NCBI GenBank assembly: GCA_032871835.1
Contig: CM065296.1
Span: 9,992,001-10,056,000 of the forward strand
Source of the DNA: Dipteronia dyeriana
Taxonomy: Eukaryota > Streptophyta > Magnoliopsida > Sapindales > Sapindaceae
DNA length: 64,000 nucleotides
Reading direction: 5' to 3'
Each line of letters opens with the position of its first letter. Position 1 is the stretch's first letter. Position numbers and translations under genes: made by a program. The notes beneath the pieces are model-generated. The model saw only the letters and a list, made by a program, of their open reading frames with translations, did not search any database and was not told the DNA's origin. Of the stretch, positions 12,152 to 24,095 are shown in pieces.

Positions 12152-12175
12152 CTGTCTGGCTCCGTCTGTGGGAAA
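12152..12175 (+). promoter_or_regulatory. Primer-binding region of E3
   Basis: Directly after the LTR comes CTGTCTGGCTCCGTCTGTGG, the place where a tRNA primes minus-strand synthesis. The same region follows LTR2 (TCTGGCACCGTCTGTGGGA). TGGCgCCGTCTGTGGG-like sites are common in plant gypsy elements. I do not assign the tRNA. Confidence 0.55.
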
Positions 12176-12700
12176 TTTCCACACCCCTTTTGAAAGCCTT
12201 TATGTCTCTACATGAGTATCATTATACTATCAAGGTAACAGATTCATTATTCATGGAATATCATTTACTATATACGATGTCTTTTCTCCATACTTGTCTA
12301 TATCGTATATGCATCGCATGTGGTGCTCATTTTATCATTTAACGAGTTTCGTTCATTGTGGAGCAAATATGGTACGTGGGATTCCTGGTTGAACCAATTC
12401 ATTATGCTACTCCTATGAAGTGAACCTGCTCAGATAATCGTGGAACTCCTATACAGTAGCTCCCCGCTTGAAGATCTCCTATATAGCTGAACCATTCTGA
12501 TACATCGAGAGCTCCTATATAGTAGAACTGCACCTTTCCTGCTTCTTTACAGAAGATTTTCTCTACTACCGGTAGACCGCTTATCCAGTAAATCCGTAGA
12601 CTTGGACCTGGTCATACGGGACCCTTCATGTCACCGTATCCACCCTTCAAAAGCTCCTAGGTAGAAAAAGCAGGTCGACTCATGAATCTAAGAAGCCAAC
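12176..12700. other. E3 internal leader, non-coding
   Basis: No open frame of note. It contains several loose repeats of CTCCTATA(C/T)AGTAG at about 12440-12530. No gag or pol similarity is seen. Confidence 0.4.
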
Positions 12701-13980
12701 TCAGCTGTGTAGCTTCTGGAGCAGCACGACCAGTAGAAGATTAGTGGTTCCACGCCTTATGCACCAGGTCAGTCAACGCCAAAGTGAGCTACAGAACTCT
12801 CGGTTCAGTCCAGGAAGGTCCAGAGCTTTCTCTCAATTGCAGGGGACTCCAAAGATCCCAAGCATGCTTCTGGACCAGTACCAGACCGGTGGCTTCACTC
12901 AAAGTTTACCCGGCCATTCACCGCCCTAGCAAGCCACCGAAGCCTGATCTGATCGAGGAGAGCCCATAGGTTTCCCACTCTTGGTAAGGCCTTCTACATG
13001 GCTAAGCTAACCTCTGGAGCAGTAGCCTCACTGTAAGGCCAAGTGGCTCCTTACTTCTTATACAGGGCCGGTCAACACCCAATTGAGCCATTGAGCTCCT
13101 GTTTCATTCCAGCATGGTCCAGAGCCTCATTTCAATTGCAAGGGACTCCAAAGATCCCAAGAATGCTTCTGGACCAGTACTAGACCGGTGGCTTCATGTT
13201 TACCGGGCCATTCACCGCCCTAGCAAACCACCGAAGCCCGGCCTGATCCGATCGAGGAGGTCTTAGAAGCTTCCCACATTTGGTAAGGCCACCTACGTAC
13301 CTAAGCAAGCTTCTAGAGCAGTAGCACCGCTACAAGACCGGTGGCTTCCCTCTATATGTACCGGGTCATTCATCGCCCTAGCAAGCCACCGAAGCTCGAT
13401 CTGATGGAGAGCCCAGAGGTTTTCCACTCTTGGTAAGGCCTCCTACATGCCTAAGCTAACCTCTGGAGCAGCAACCTCACTTTAAGGCAAAATGGCTCCT
13501 CACTTCTTATTCAGGGCCGGTCAACGCCTAATTGAGCCACTGAGCTTCTGTTCTGTTCCAGCATGGTCCAGAGCCTCATTTCAATTGCAAGGGACTCTAA
13601 AGATCCCAAGCATACTTCTGGACCAGTATCAGACCGGTGGCTTCATGTTTACCGGTCCATTCACCAGAATAGCAAGCCACCGAAGCCCGATCTGATTGAT
13701 GAGAGCCCAGAGGTTTCCCACTCTTGGTAAGGCCTCCTACATGCCTAAGCTAACCTCTGGAGTAGCAGCCTCAATGTAAGGCCAAGTGGCTCCTCACTTC
13801 TTATACCGGGCCGGTCAACACCCTAGTGAGCCACTAAATTCTTGATTCATTCCATGAGGGTCCAGAGCTTTCTCTAAGTTGTTTGGGGCTCCTTGAAATC
13901 CCAAGTGTGCCTCTGGATCGGTACCAGACAGGTAGCCCATCTCCATTCATATAGGGTTATCCAATGCTCAGGTGTGTCAC
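12700..13980 (+). repeat. Degenerate long tandem repeat inside E3
   Basis: Four to five copies of a block containing TCTGGAGCAG, GGCCAAGTGGCTCC, GGTCCAGAGC, GGGACTCCAAAGATCCCAAG, TTCTGGACCAGTA, GACCGGTGGCTTC and CGCCCTAGCAAGCCACCGAAG. Copies of the first block begin at about 12716, 13013, 13463 and 13756, so the period is about 290 bp with one partial extra unit. Open frames here are short and repeat-derived. This replaces gag-pol in the non-autonomous element. Confidence 0.7.
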
Positions 13981-14400
13981 CACTCATCCCGAAGGGGTCC
14001 AAAGTCTTCTCTTCGTCGTGGGAAACTTCTAGAATCCTGATCATGTCTCCAGACAGTTACTAGGCCGGTGTCTCCTATCCACTTGTATAGGGCCATTCAT
14101 CGCCCTAGCGAGCTACCTTGGTCCCGATCTACCTTTCTGAGCCAGCTTCCACCACCTTGGTTGGATCAACTTCAATCAGCCTTGACCTCCATCTTCTTAG
14201 TTGGATCAATCGAGATCTCTCATACCTCTCTTACCTCTCCTACCTTCGTAACACCAATATGGACCTTTACTTTGATAGATTCAGATAGAAAGGTAGGCAG
14301 ACTTGAATCCCCCTATGCATCTACAGCAGCATAGGACTTCAAGGTAGTTCCTACCTCAACACGACTAGACATGAAAGCGAAAATGGGTACAAAGTCCTCC
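13981..14400. other. E3 internal region after the repeat
   Basis: Continues as non-coding, GC-richer sequence with a few more degenerate matches to the upstream repeat (CGCCCTAGCGAGCTACC near 14100). No protein similarity was recognised. Confidence 0.4.
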
Positions 14401-14559
14401 TCATCATTTGGGCATCCATCATCTCAATAATTTCCGGCTTCAGTCAGAGCAGACCCAAGTAACTCTCAACTTTCTCTGTGATCTTTTCAAGGTATCCATC
14501 CTCCAATGATGATCAGGTCAGAGGGAAGAAGAGCTCGAGCTGCTTAGCAAGCAACACAG

Positions 14560-15366
14560 AAACGTCCTTCAGCAAATGAAGCACCCAACTTAGCTCCTAA
14601 GGTAGCCACGCTGCCATGCAGAGTTAAAACCACTCCCTCAAGAGTTTACCTCCTCCTTCGAAGCAATCCTCGCATGGCACGACACATGGACCTGAGTCTC
14701 TCCACATCATATGCATGTTGGATCCACTCCCGGGTTACCTGCACATTAGCCATGGTTGCCTCAATTCTGGTCATGTCTTCATTCAGAACAACTACGCCCC
14801 TCACTACCGTGGTCAGCTCCTCTTCCTTTTGGTTTGACGTCCCCTGAGAAAGAAGTTTTCTCCATCCGAAACATCTACTTCTGGATCAACCGGGGCTCAC
14901 CAACCATATAAAAAACCACCTCAATTGTGGCCTTTATTTGAAGGAGAAGCTCCCTCTTCAAATTGATCATTTACTGGACCATGGGATTTCGAGCCAGGTC
15001 TGTTTCAGCAACCCAAGACTTGCCAGCTACGATTGGAACATACACAACCATCTCAACAGCTTTCTTCTTAATCCTCTCTCTTTTTCGTCCATCAATGACT
15101 CTTAAGTCAAATAGGGGAAGTAAAGCCAACTCTACCTGGAAGGTTGTGAAGAAGTAACCATCCTCATTGGTTTGCACGAGCTCGACCTTAGCAAACACCA
15201 GCTTGCTCTTAAATATTATCATACCGATGGCTCCTCTCCATTTGTACTGGGCCTTCCAATGCCTTAGTGAGCCATTGAGGTCTCGATCCGTTCGGGGAGC
15301 ACCCAAAGGTCCTGATTCGTTCATAGTGGGGTCTCGAGCTCGATTATGATTGTTGAAGACTCTCAT
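14560..15366 (-). pseudogene. Divergent antisense-ORF remnant in non-autonomous element E3
   Basis: The minus-strand frame at 15366-14971 contains NEDGYFFTTFQVELALLPLFDL and a following KRERIKKKAVEM. This matches in order and spacing the NEGYFYAFYQVAVALFPPFDL and AAEM block of the aORF in E2 (about 7508-7630) and the corresponding E4 segment. After a stop, a charged frame with coiled-coil character (QKEEELTTVVRG, VLNEDMTRIEATMANVQ) continues to about 14640. It is antisense to E3's LTR direction and near its 3' end, just as in the autonomous elements. The PF04195-like N-terminal domain was not found. Homology is judged by eye and is moderately secure. Confidence 0.5.
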
Positions 15367-15497
15367 CTACCCCAAGCGGACTTCCAAACTGGTTACATCA
15401 CTTGGGGACTAGAAGCTCAATATTTTCTCAATACTCCAGTGTGAGGGGCGATGACCCTAGCGTGAGACAACTTCCTCTATTTCGCAATAAAAAGCGT

Positions 15498-16714
<1,217 letters not shown>

Positions 16715-16740
16715 CTTTCTGGCACCGTCTGTGGGAAACC
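16715..16740 (+). promoter_or_regulatory. Primer-binding region of E4
   Basis: TCTGGCACCGTCTGTGGGA immediately follows LTR2. It marks the start of E4's internal region and confirms the plus orientation. Confidence 0.55.
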
Positions 16741-16792
16741 TCTCACACCACCATCTTTTTACATTCAGAAGTTCGTTATTTCAAAGGTCATC

Positions 16793-18140
16793 ATGAGGCT
16801 CCGCTCCTTACAAGGGCAACAGGGCACCTCGGGACAACCTTCTGCTACATCGACACGAAAGGTCCCGTGGAAAGGGAGAAAATCCGGGCTCCATAGCCAG
16901 ATTCCCACCCAGCCAGCCACTGTACGGGCTCTGGATCCCCCTCTGGGAAGCCAGGTCGAGCTTGACCAACAAGTGGTGGTCTTTGTAGAGAACGTCCGCC
17001 TTCGACTACTCGCTGAGGGTATCGCTATCCAATAAACGGGTATCTGCAATCAGGGGAGTCAAGCAGGCCTGGGGCTAGGCAACCAGCCTTTGATCGCCTA
17101 GGACCTGCCCCTCAGGAATCAACTCGTAACAGAACAGAGCTCTCGACCTAGATCCAGAATAGGATAGGTCTCATGCCCCATGTTCCCGAAACGCTGCCAC
17201 GCTACCAACCAAGACAAGTTAGATCCGCGATAGATGTCCTTCCCGGGGGATGGGAAGAGCACTTCCACCCAACGACTACAAGGAGGGAAACCCGAGATAG
17301 AGAAGAAGAAAGTCAGCAAAGACCCCAAGCGAACCCTTTCCGAAGAAGGAACCTGGTAGAGGTCCCAGTTTATCAGAAGGGTCTGATGGTGAGGAATCCT
17401 AAATCGACTCAAGGAAATCCGAAAGCAAGTGACTAAGGGACCAGTTGGCAGAGCTACAAAAAGAGGTCCAATTGATGAAAAATGGGAAGTACAAGGAGGA
17501 CAAGAAAGATCATCTAAGTGAAATGAACGCCCCATTCACCAGAAGGATCCGGGAGGCAGAGCTCTCGCCTAAGTTCAAAATGCCAGCTGATAGGTTCTCC
17601 GGGACTGAAAATCCTCTGAGCCACTTAGAGAGCTTCGTTCAACAGATAGAGGTCCAGAACACAACCAGGGCCGCTATGTGTCGAATGTTCCCCACTACAC
17701 TCACGGATTATGCAAAAACCTGGTTTAGGAAACTACCCGTTGGGAGCGTGGATTCCTTCACCGAGTTATCAACCGATTTTTGCTCACAATTCCAGGGAGT
17801 TAAGCCCTGACTGAAGGACCCGATCCACCTACAATACGTGATCCAGGATAGAGGGGAAACTCTCCGGGCTTATGTCGAGCGTTTCCACAATGAAGTCATC
17901 CAGATGGGCATCTTCACCGAGAGAGAAACCCTCGCCAACTTAAGAAAAACTTATGGGCGGGAAAATTGTTTCGGTCTCTTGCCAAAAGACCTCCAGAAAC
18001 CTACTAGAAAGCTTATGATTGGGCTCTGGAATGGATTGAGGTCGACGAACAGCTCAAGGTCAAGATGGAGCATGATGACATGAGAGCCGTAAAATGACAA
18101 AATAAGGAAGCTCCCAGACCGGCCCCATAATAAATCAATA
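16793..18140 (+). pseudogene. gag region of Tat-type element E4, broken
   Basis: The capsid-forming gag of the retrotransposon, split over at least four frames. After an 80-residue leader (16793-17035) and a basic segment (17173-17436), the frame at 17445-17810 contains the typical gag core (FKMPADRFSGTENPLSHLES, then YAKTWFRKLPVGSVDSFTEL). This corresponds to the Retrotrans_gag domain and continues at 17838-18083 (RGETLRAYVERFHNEVIQM). Stops at 17808-17810 and elsewhere make it non-functional. The order after the primer-binding region is normal for gypsy elements. Confidence 0.85.
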
Positions 18141-18164
18141 TACGGTTTCCCTCTTCCTCAGCCC

Positions 18165-19200
18165 ATGTTGGAAAGGTATCCAGATAAACGGGATCCTCCT
18201 CAAGCTTTACCATCTCCCGGGACAGTGGCCTCTATAGCCTGCAATGAGAGGGGGTATGACCATTACACTCCCTTAAATGCATCCCGAGAAATAGTCTACC
18301 TCGCCATTCGGGACAAAGGTTTGTTACAGAAGACCGCTCCTATGAAAGCCCCGGTCGATAAAAGAAATTGTTATAAATATTGTGACTTTCATGAGGATGT
18401 AGGGCACAACACTTTAGAATGCTACAACCTGCGGAACCAGATTGAGGCTTTGATAAGGGGAGGATACTTTATAGAGTTCTTACAACAAGTCAGGGAGAAC
18501 ATTCAGACTGGAAGGGAGGTGCAAGCCGAGATCCGAGAACATGCTGAGAAAAATAAAGGAGAACAGGCAGACCTGATGCAACAGATTCAAGTAATACATA
18601 CTATCAGCGGGGGTCCCACTCTGGCCAGCACCTCCAACAATTCCAGGAAATACCATGCGAGGAAGGTCCCTCGTACGGATGAGAGGCGGGATATCTTCAA
18701 GGTAGACCAGAGACAGACCAACCCCTCCCAGCTGTCATGGATCATCTTCACTGAAGCAGATGTCTTTAACACCGTGCAGCCACATGATAACCCTATGGTT
18801 ATCACAGTACAAATTGACAACTTCATGGTGCACCGTGTACTCGTCGACACAGGTAGCAGCGTCGACGTTCTGTTCAAAGACTTTTTGGAAAAACTAAACT
18901 TGAAGCAATGGTGCTACAACAGTTATACTACTCCATTATATGGGTTCACTAGGGACTCCATCACACCCGTAGGATCAAAAATCCTACCAGTGATCATCGG
19001 AGCCGCACCTCTCTAGCAAAACATCATGACCGACTTCGTGGTGGTGGATACCCCATCGGCCTACAATGCAATATTAGGGAGGCCATTTCAGTCATCCTTG
19101 AAAGGGGTCCTCTCTATTTACTATAATGTCCTGAAGTTCCCGGTAGAATACAAGGTAGGGCAAGTTCGGTGATCAGCAAGCAGCTAGAAAGTGCTACGTA
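18165..19200 (+). pseudogene. gag C-terminus with CHHC knuckle and aspartic protease, E4
   Basis: A 283-codon open frame (18165-19016). Near residues 68-86 is CDFHEDVGHNTLEC, the C-H-H-C zinc-knuckle-like motif common in plant Tat/Athila gag proteins. Near residues 225-235 is VLVDTGSSVDVLF, the active-site DTGSS of the retroviral-type aspartic protease that cleaves the polyprotein. A stop at 19014-19016 cuts the protease domain; its second half (FVVVDTPSAYNAILGRP) continues in frame to about 19170. Confidence 0.88.
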
Positions 19201-20898
19201 GTGTCAGCCAACCCAGCAGCTCTAGCTAAACAACTCGCCCAGGTGACAACTATCCAAGGTAAGATAACTCCAGTACTAAACCTGGAAGATGCGGGTTCCA
19301 CCGATTGTCCCGAAGAAGGCCTTGTTGTGCCCGACATAGAAGAACAGAGAAGGGAATGTTCCAGCGGCCATCCGATCGATAAGTTAGAGGAGATTCCTGT
19401 TCGACTAAGCGATCCCTCAAAGGTCGTTAAGATCGGAGCTACCCTTGAGCCAGGAATGAAAGAGGGCTTGATTAGGCTCCTCACGGAGTTCAACGATATT
19501 TTTGCTTGGAGTCATGCGGAGATGCTGGGGATCCCGATGACATTAGTTACACATTGACTGGCGGTGGATCCGACTTTCAAGCCCATCAAACAGAAAATGC
19601 ACCATTTCAACACTGAAAGAAATGTGGTGGTTCAAGAAGAGGTGAATAAACTCACCCAGACAGGCTTCATTCGAGAAGCCCGTTACCCCAAATGGATCGC
19701 CAACGTGGTCATGGTCACGAAGGCAAATGGAAAGTGGTGCATGTGCGTGGACTACACCGACCTCAACCGGGCATGCCCAAATGACAGTTTCCCTCTGCCA
19801 AAAATTGATCAGTTGGTCGATTCCACCACCGGGAACAAGCTCATGAGCTTCATGGATACATTTTATGGCTACAATCAGATTATGATGCATCCCACGGACC
19901 AAGAAAAGTCCAGCTTTATCACTGTGCAAGGCCTGTACTGCTACAAGGTGATGCCCTTTAGGCTCAAAAATGCTGGAGCTACTTATCAGCGGTTAGTTAA
20001 CCGTTTGTTCAAGCCCGAAATTGGAAGGTCGATGGAGGTGTACATCGACGACATGATCATTAAATATTCAACGTCGGAAGGCCACCTGGATGACCTTCGT
20101 AAGAAATTCATGATCCTAAGGGAAAACCAGATGAGGTTAAACCCATCCAAATGCGCATTTGGGGTAACTGCGGGGAAGTTTCTAGGCTTCATGGTCCATG
20201 AGAGATGCATAGAGGCTAACCCGGAAAAAATCATGGCTATCCTGGATCTGGAATCCCCTACATCTCTTAAACAGGTTCAAGCCTTAACCGGACAGGTAGC
20301 AGCGCTCAACAGGTTCATCTCCCGGCCTACCGATAAGTGCCTACCATTCTTCAAAGCTATCAAGCAGGGAAGAAACATGAAGTGGGATCAGGAGAGCGAA
20401 TAGGCTTTCCAAGCTTTGAAAAGATACCTAACAAGCCCTCCACTGCTGGTCAAGCCAAATCCTAGAGAAGAGCTCCAAGTATACTTGGCCGTTTCAAAAA
20501 CCGCTGTGAGTGGGGCCTTGGTCAAGGAATGGGGTTATAGGATCCAACGACCTATCTACTATGTGAGTCACGCTCTAACCAAGCCCGAAAAGAACTATAA
20601 TTTGCTAGAGAAGCTCGTTTATACCTTGGTGACCTCGGTAAGGAAACTTCGTCCTTACTTCCATGCTCATTCAATAGCAGTGGTGACGGACCAACCCCTC
20701 CGTCAGTTCTTGCAAAGGCCGGATATTTCCGGAAGGCTGGTTCTATGGGCCCTAGAGCTTACCCAGTTTGATTTAAAGTATAAGCCTAGGACTGCGATAA
20801 AAGCTCAGGCACTAGCAGACTTTGTAGCAGAGCTTTCAGTACCTTCAGATCAGGTAACCCCTGCAATAACAGATGTCACCCTTGAGAGGTCTCCATAA
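19201..20898 (+). pseudogene. Reverse transcriptase and gypsy RNase H of E4
   Basis: These are the DNA-synthesising domains of pol. The pre-RT linker is at 19201-19557 and the RT body at 19564-20403. RT motifs include WCMCVDYTDLNRACPNDSFP, a catalytic YIDDM at 20041-20055, and CAFGVTAGKFLGFMVHERCI. The first RNase H follows at 20416-20898 (PPLLVKPNPREELQVYL, YVSHALTKPEKNY, DQPLRQFLQRPDISGR). In-frame stops at about 19555 and 20401 separate the pieces. Motif spelling is otherwise well preserved, suggesting that this is the youngest pol in the window. Confidence 0.92.
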
Positions 20899-21363
20899 TC
20901 TGACAACTGACCGGAAGGTTGCGAGTCATGGACTCTCTACACTGACGGAGCTTCCGGGCAGTCTGGGGGAGGAGCGGGCATAGTCCTCATCAACCCAGAA
21001 GGAACTGAGTGCTGCCATTGTTTCAGGTTCGAATTTAAAGCCACGAACAAAGAAGCGAAATACGAAACCCTGCTAGCTAGAATAAAAGCTGTCATAGAGC
21101 TCGGAGTTGATTACCTGCATATCAAGAGCGACTCTTCACTCGTGGTCAACCAAGTTTCTGGAGATTACCAGGCTAAAGGGGATAACATGATCGCTTACCT
21201 GAAATTGGTGCAACAACTCAGGACCAGATTTAAGAGAATTTGAATCGAGCAGATACCTAGATAGCTAAATCATCAGGCTGACGTCCTAGCCAAGATAGCG
21301 GTCTATGGTTACCAGACCCTACCTCACGGAGTCCCTCTTCAAGTAATCCCCCCACCTAGCATT
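20899..21363 (+). pseudogene. Second (archaeal-like) RNase H of E4
   Basis: After the gypsy RNase H comes a second RNase H unit: LYTDGASGQSGGGAGIVL (first catalytic Asp in TDGA), a FEFKATNKEAKYE block (catalytic Glu region) and LHIKSDSSLVVNQVSG (catalytic Asp in KSDS). A dual RNase H arrangement is established as a hallmark of the plant Tat lineage of Ty3/gypsy. Stops at about 21241 and 21262 break the frame. Confidence 0.8.
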
Positions 21364-22639
21364 ATGACAGGTAAGGAAGCTTATACCCTAGACCAACAGC
21401 CATGCTGGATGGATCCAATAGTAGAATATCTACATGATGGGAAACTCCCCGGGGAGCGCGACCAAGCTAAGAGGGTTAAAAGGCTCTCGGTCCGGTATTG
21501 TATGGTGGATGGGCATTTATACCGAAGGGGAAAATCCCTTCCCCCGCTCCGATATCTACACCCTGTAGATGCCAAGTGGGCTTTAAGAGAGGTTCATTCC
21601 AGGGAATATGGGAACCATATTGGTATAGAGGCCTTGGCATATCAGGTTCTTCACATGGGGTATTATTAGCCGACCATCCACCAAGATGCAAAGAACTTGG
21701 TGCAAACCTGCGAGGCATGCCAGAAGACCGTCAACTTGAGTCACATCCCTCCGGAGCGCTTGTCATCCCTTAGCTTGCCATACCCCTTTGCTATGTGGGG
21801 AGTCGATTTGATTGGACCGCTTCCTACAGCTCTAGGACAGGCCAAGCACGCTATCGTAGCAATTGACTACTTCACAATATGGGTTGAAGCCGGACCACTC
21901 TCCCAAATATCGGAAGAGAACACAATAAGGTTTATCAAGACCATGTGAGTTGTAAGTTCGGAACCCCTCTTGCCATCATAACCGACCTCGGAAAACAGTT
22001 TGATAATGGCCGATTCAGAGATTTCTGTAAAGGTTTGTGAATTGACCTTCAGTTTGCTTCGATAGCCCACCCTCAAACCAATGGTTTGGTGGAATCTACG
22101 AACAAAACCATCATGAAATTGTAGAAGAAAAAGCTACAACAAAAGAAAGGCAGATGGGTAGAGGAGCTTCCCGATGTTCTCTAGGCTTACCGCACTATAA
22201 GGAGAACAGCTACCGGGGAAACGCCCTACTCGCTGGCCTTCGGGGTTGAAGCAGTCCTACCTATAGAGCATAAGGTAACCTCCTTTAGAGTCCAACGATT
22301 CGAACCAGGGAGCAATGAAAGTAAGCTCCGAGCTAGCTTGGACCTCCTAGAGGAAAAGCAAGATCGAATAGCTGAGAAGGTAGCGATCTACCAAGGTAGG
22401 ATTGCCAGATACTTTAACATGAAGGTTAAAGCTCGAAGCTTCAAAGAAGGGGATCTAGTCCTCAGGAAAGTGATGTTGAACACTAGGAAGAGGTCAGACG
22501 GGGTCCTTTGGCCCAACTGGGAAGGACCCTACCTAATAAAGATGGTGATCCGTAATGGGCGTACAAGCTCAAGGATATGGATGGCCGACTCATCGACCAT
22601 ACTTGGAATGAGGATCACCTAAGGAAATTCTACCCTTGA
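21364..22639 (+). pseudogene. Integrase of E4
   Basis: Inserts the cDNA into the host genome. The frame 21364-21669 carries the zinc-binding start (HPVDAKWALREVHSRE, completed by CEACQ at about 21710). 21697-21948 is the core beginning (WGVDLIGPLPTALGQAKH, IAIDYFTIWVEAGPL). The middle of the core (about 21950-22300) is full of frameshifts and stops. The C-terminal part resumes at 22338-22622 (EKQDRIAEKVAIYQGRIARY, FKEGDLVLRKV, GPYLIKMV). The original stop is at 22637-22639. AATAAA lies at 22721-22726, suitable as a poly(A) signal for pol transcripts. Confidence 0.88.
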
Positions 22640-22849
22640 ACAGGGGACTCAGGAGCAGGCGACCTCCGACTAGCTTCTTTTATCTTTTCTTCTGACAGTA
22701 GTGTACTTCATCTTCCATATCAATAAAGCTTGCTTTTTCTTGTTTACTCCTTCTTCAACTATATTCTACAATGATTTGGGTCTACATGGAAAGTTTCGAC
22801 ATTATCACCTCAAGATCAAGGGTAAGCCGCGGAAGCCCCCTCGCTACTC

Positions 22850-23490
22850 CTAATGCCTCGGCCGGGCACTACCCCCTACCAAGAAGGGTCTGAGTATAAA
22901 AGCATAGTTGTCATCTAGATCTCAAGACCAGGAAATAGCTAGATAGCCCTCCTGATGCCTTGGTCGGGCTACCACCCCCAAGAAGGATCTGAGTTTAAGA
23001 GCATAGTTGCCATCTAGATCTCAAGACCAGGAAATAGCTAGATAGCCCTCCTGATGCCTTGGTCGGGCTACCACCCTAAGAAGGATCTGAGTGTAAGAAC
23101 ATAGTTGCCATCTAGATCTCGAAACCAGGAAATAGCTAGATAGCCCTTCTGATGTCTTGGTCGGGCTACCACCCCTAAAGAAAGATCTGAGTGTAAGAGC
23201 ATAGTTGTCATCCAGATCTCGAGACTAGGAAATAGCTTGATAGTCCTCCTGATGCCTTGGTCAGGCTACCACCTCCAAGAGGGATCTGAGTGTAAGAGCA
23301 TAGTTACTATCCAGATCTCGAGACCAGAAAATAGCTAGATAGCCCTCCTGATGCCTTGGTCAGGCTACCACCCCCAAGAAAGATCTAAGTGTAAGAGCAT
23401 AGTTGTCATCCAGTTCTCGAGACCAAGAAATAGTTTAATAGCCCTCCTGATGCCTTGGTCGGGCTACCACTCCCCCCAAGAAAGAATAAA
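22850..23490 (-). repeat. ~99-bp tandem satellite inside E4
   Basis: Six to seven units of the repeat seen in E1 and E2, in reverse orientation because E4 is on the plus strand. Unit spacing measured at the TGAGT landmark is 99 bp (22891 to 22990) and 98 bp (to 23088). Confidence 0.88.
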
Positions 23491-24095
23491 ACTTGAAAGT
23501 GCGGAAGCCCTCCTGATCCCAAGCCTAAGAAGGGGCTAAACAGTTTTTTACTTAACGATCTACTTGGGATACAACCCTCTAAAGGGGTTCAGGGATGGAG
23601 GGCTTGATTTACTTAAGCTCTAAGTGTTCCGGTTATTGTTGTTCACTATTTTTTCCTTGATACGTGGTCACCCATTATAACAGGCCTACAATCCAACTTA
23701 GGAACTATCGACTAAGGAAATTGATCTGCAAAACTCGCTAGTTAGGAAGCCCGATGCTAAACGGTTTCCTTATCCTATTTTTTATCAAAGATAGCTCATT
23801 TCGATATAAAAGTCGGACCTAGAGAGATCAAGTAAGCACATGCAAGCCAGAGTTAGATTTGAGAATAAAATTTTACTATCAAGTAAGTACATACAAGCCG
23901 AAAAGAGAGGTAGATTTAAAATTGAAACTTTATTATTAAAAGAGGGAGCCTATTCCTCAACTAGGCTACAACATGCAAGGGGGCCCAATCCCTGGTTTCG
24001 GGCTACAAAAGCAATGATAAAATGGCAAACACAGTTGAAGATGGGATGCCCACCCACTTTTCCGGGCATTCAAAATAGATTACATGGGAGAGAAC
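23491..24095. other. E4 spacer between satellite and aORF
   Basis: Non-coding; the reverse-orientation homologue of 348-885. It carries the aORF poly(A) hexamer on the minus strand at 23929-23934. Confidence 0.55.
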
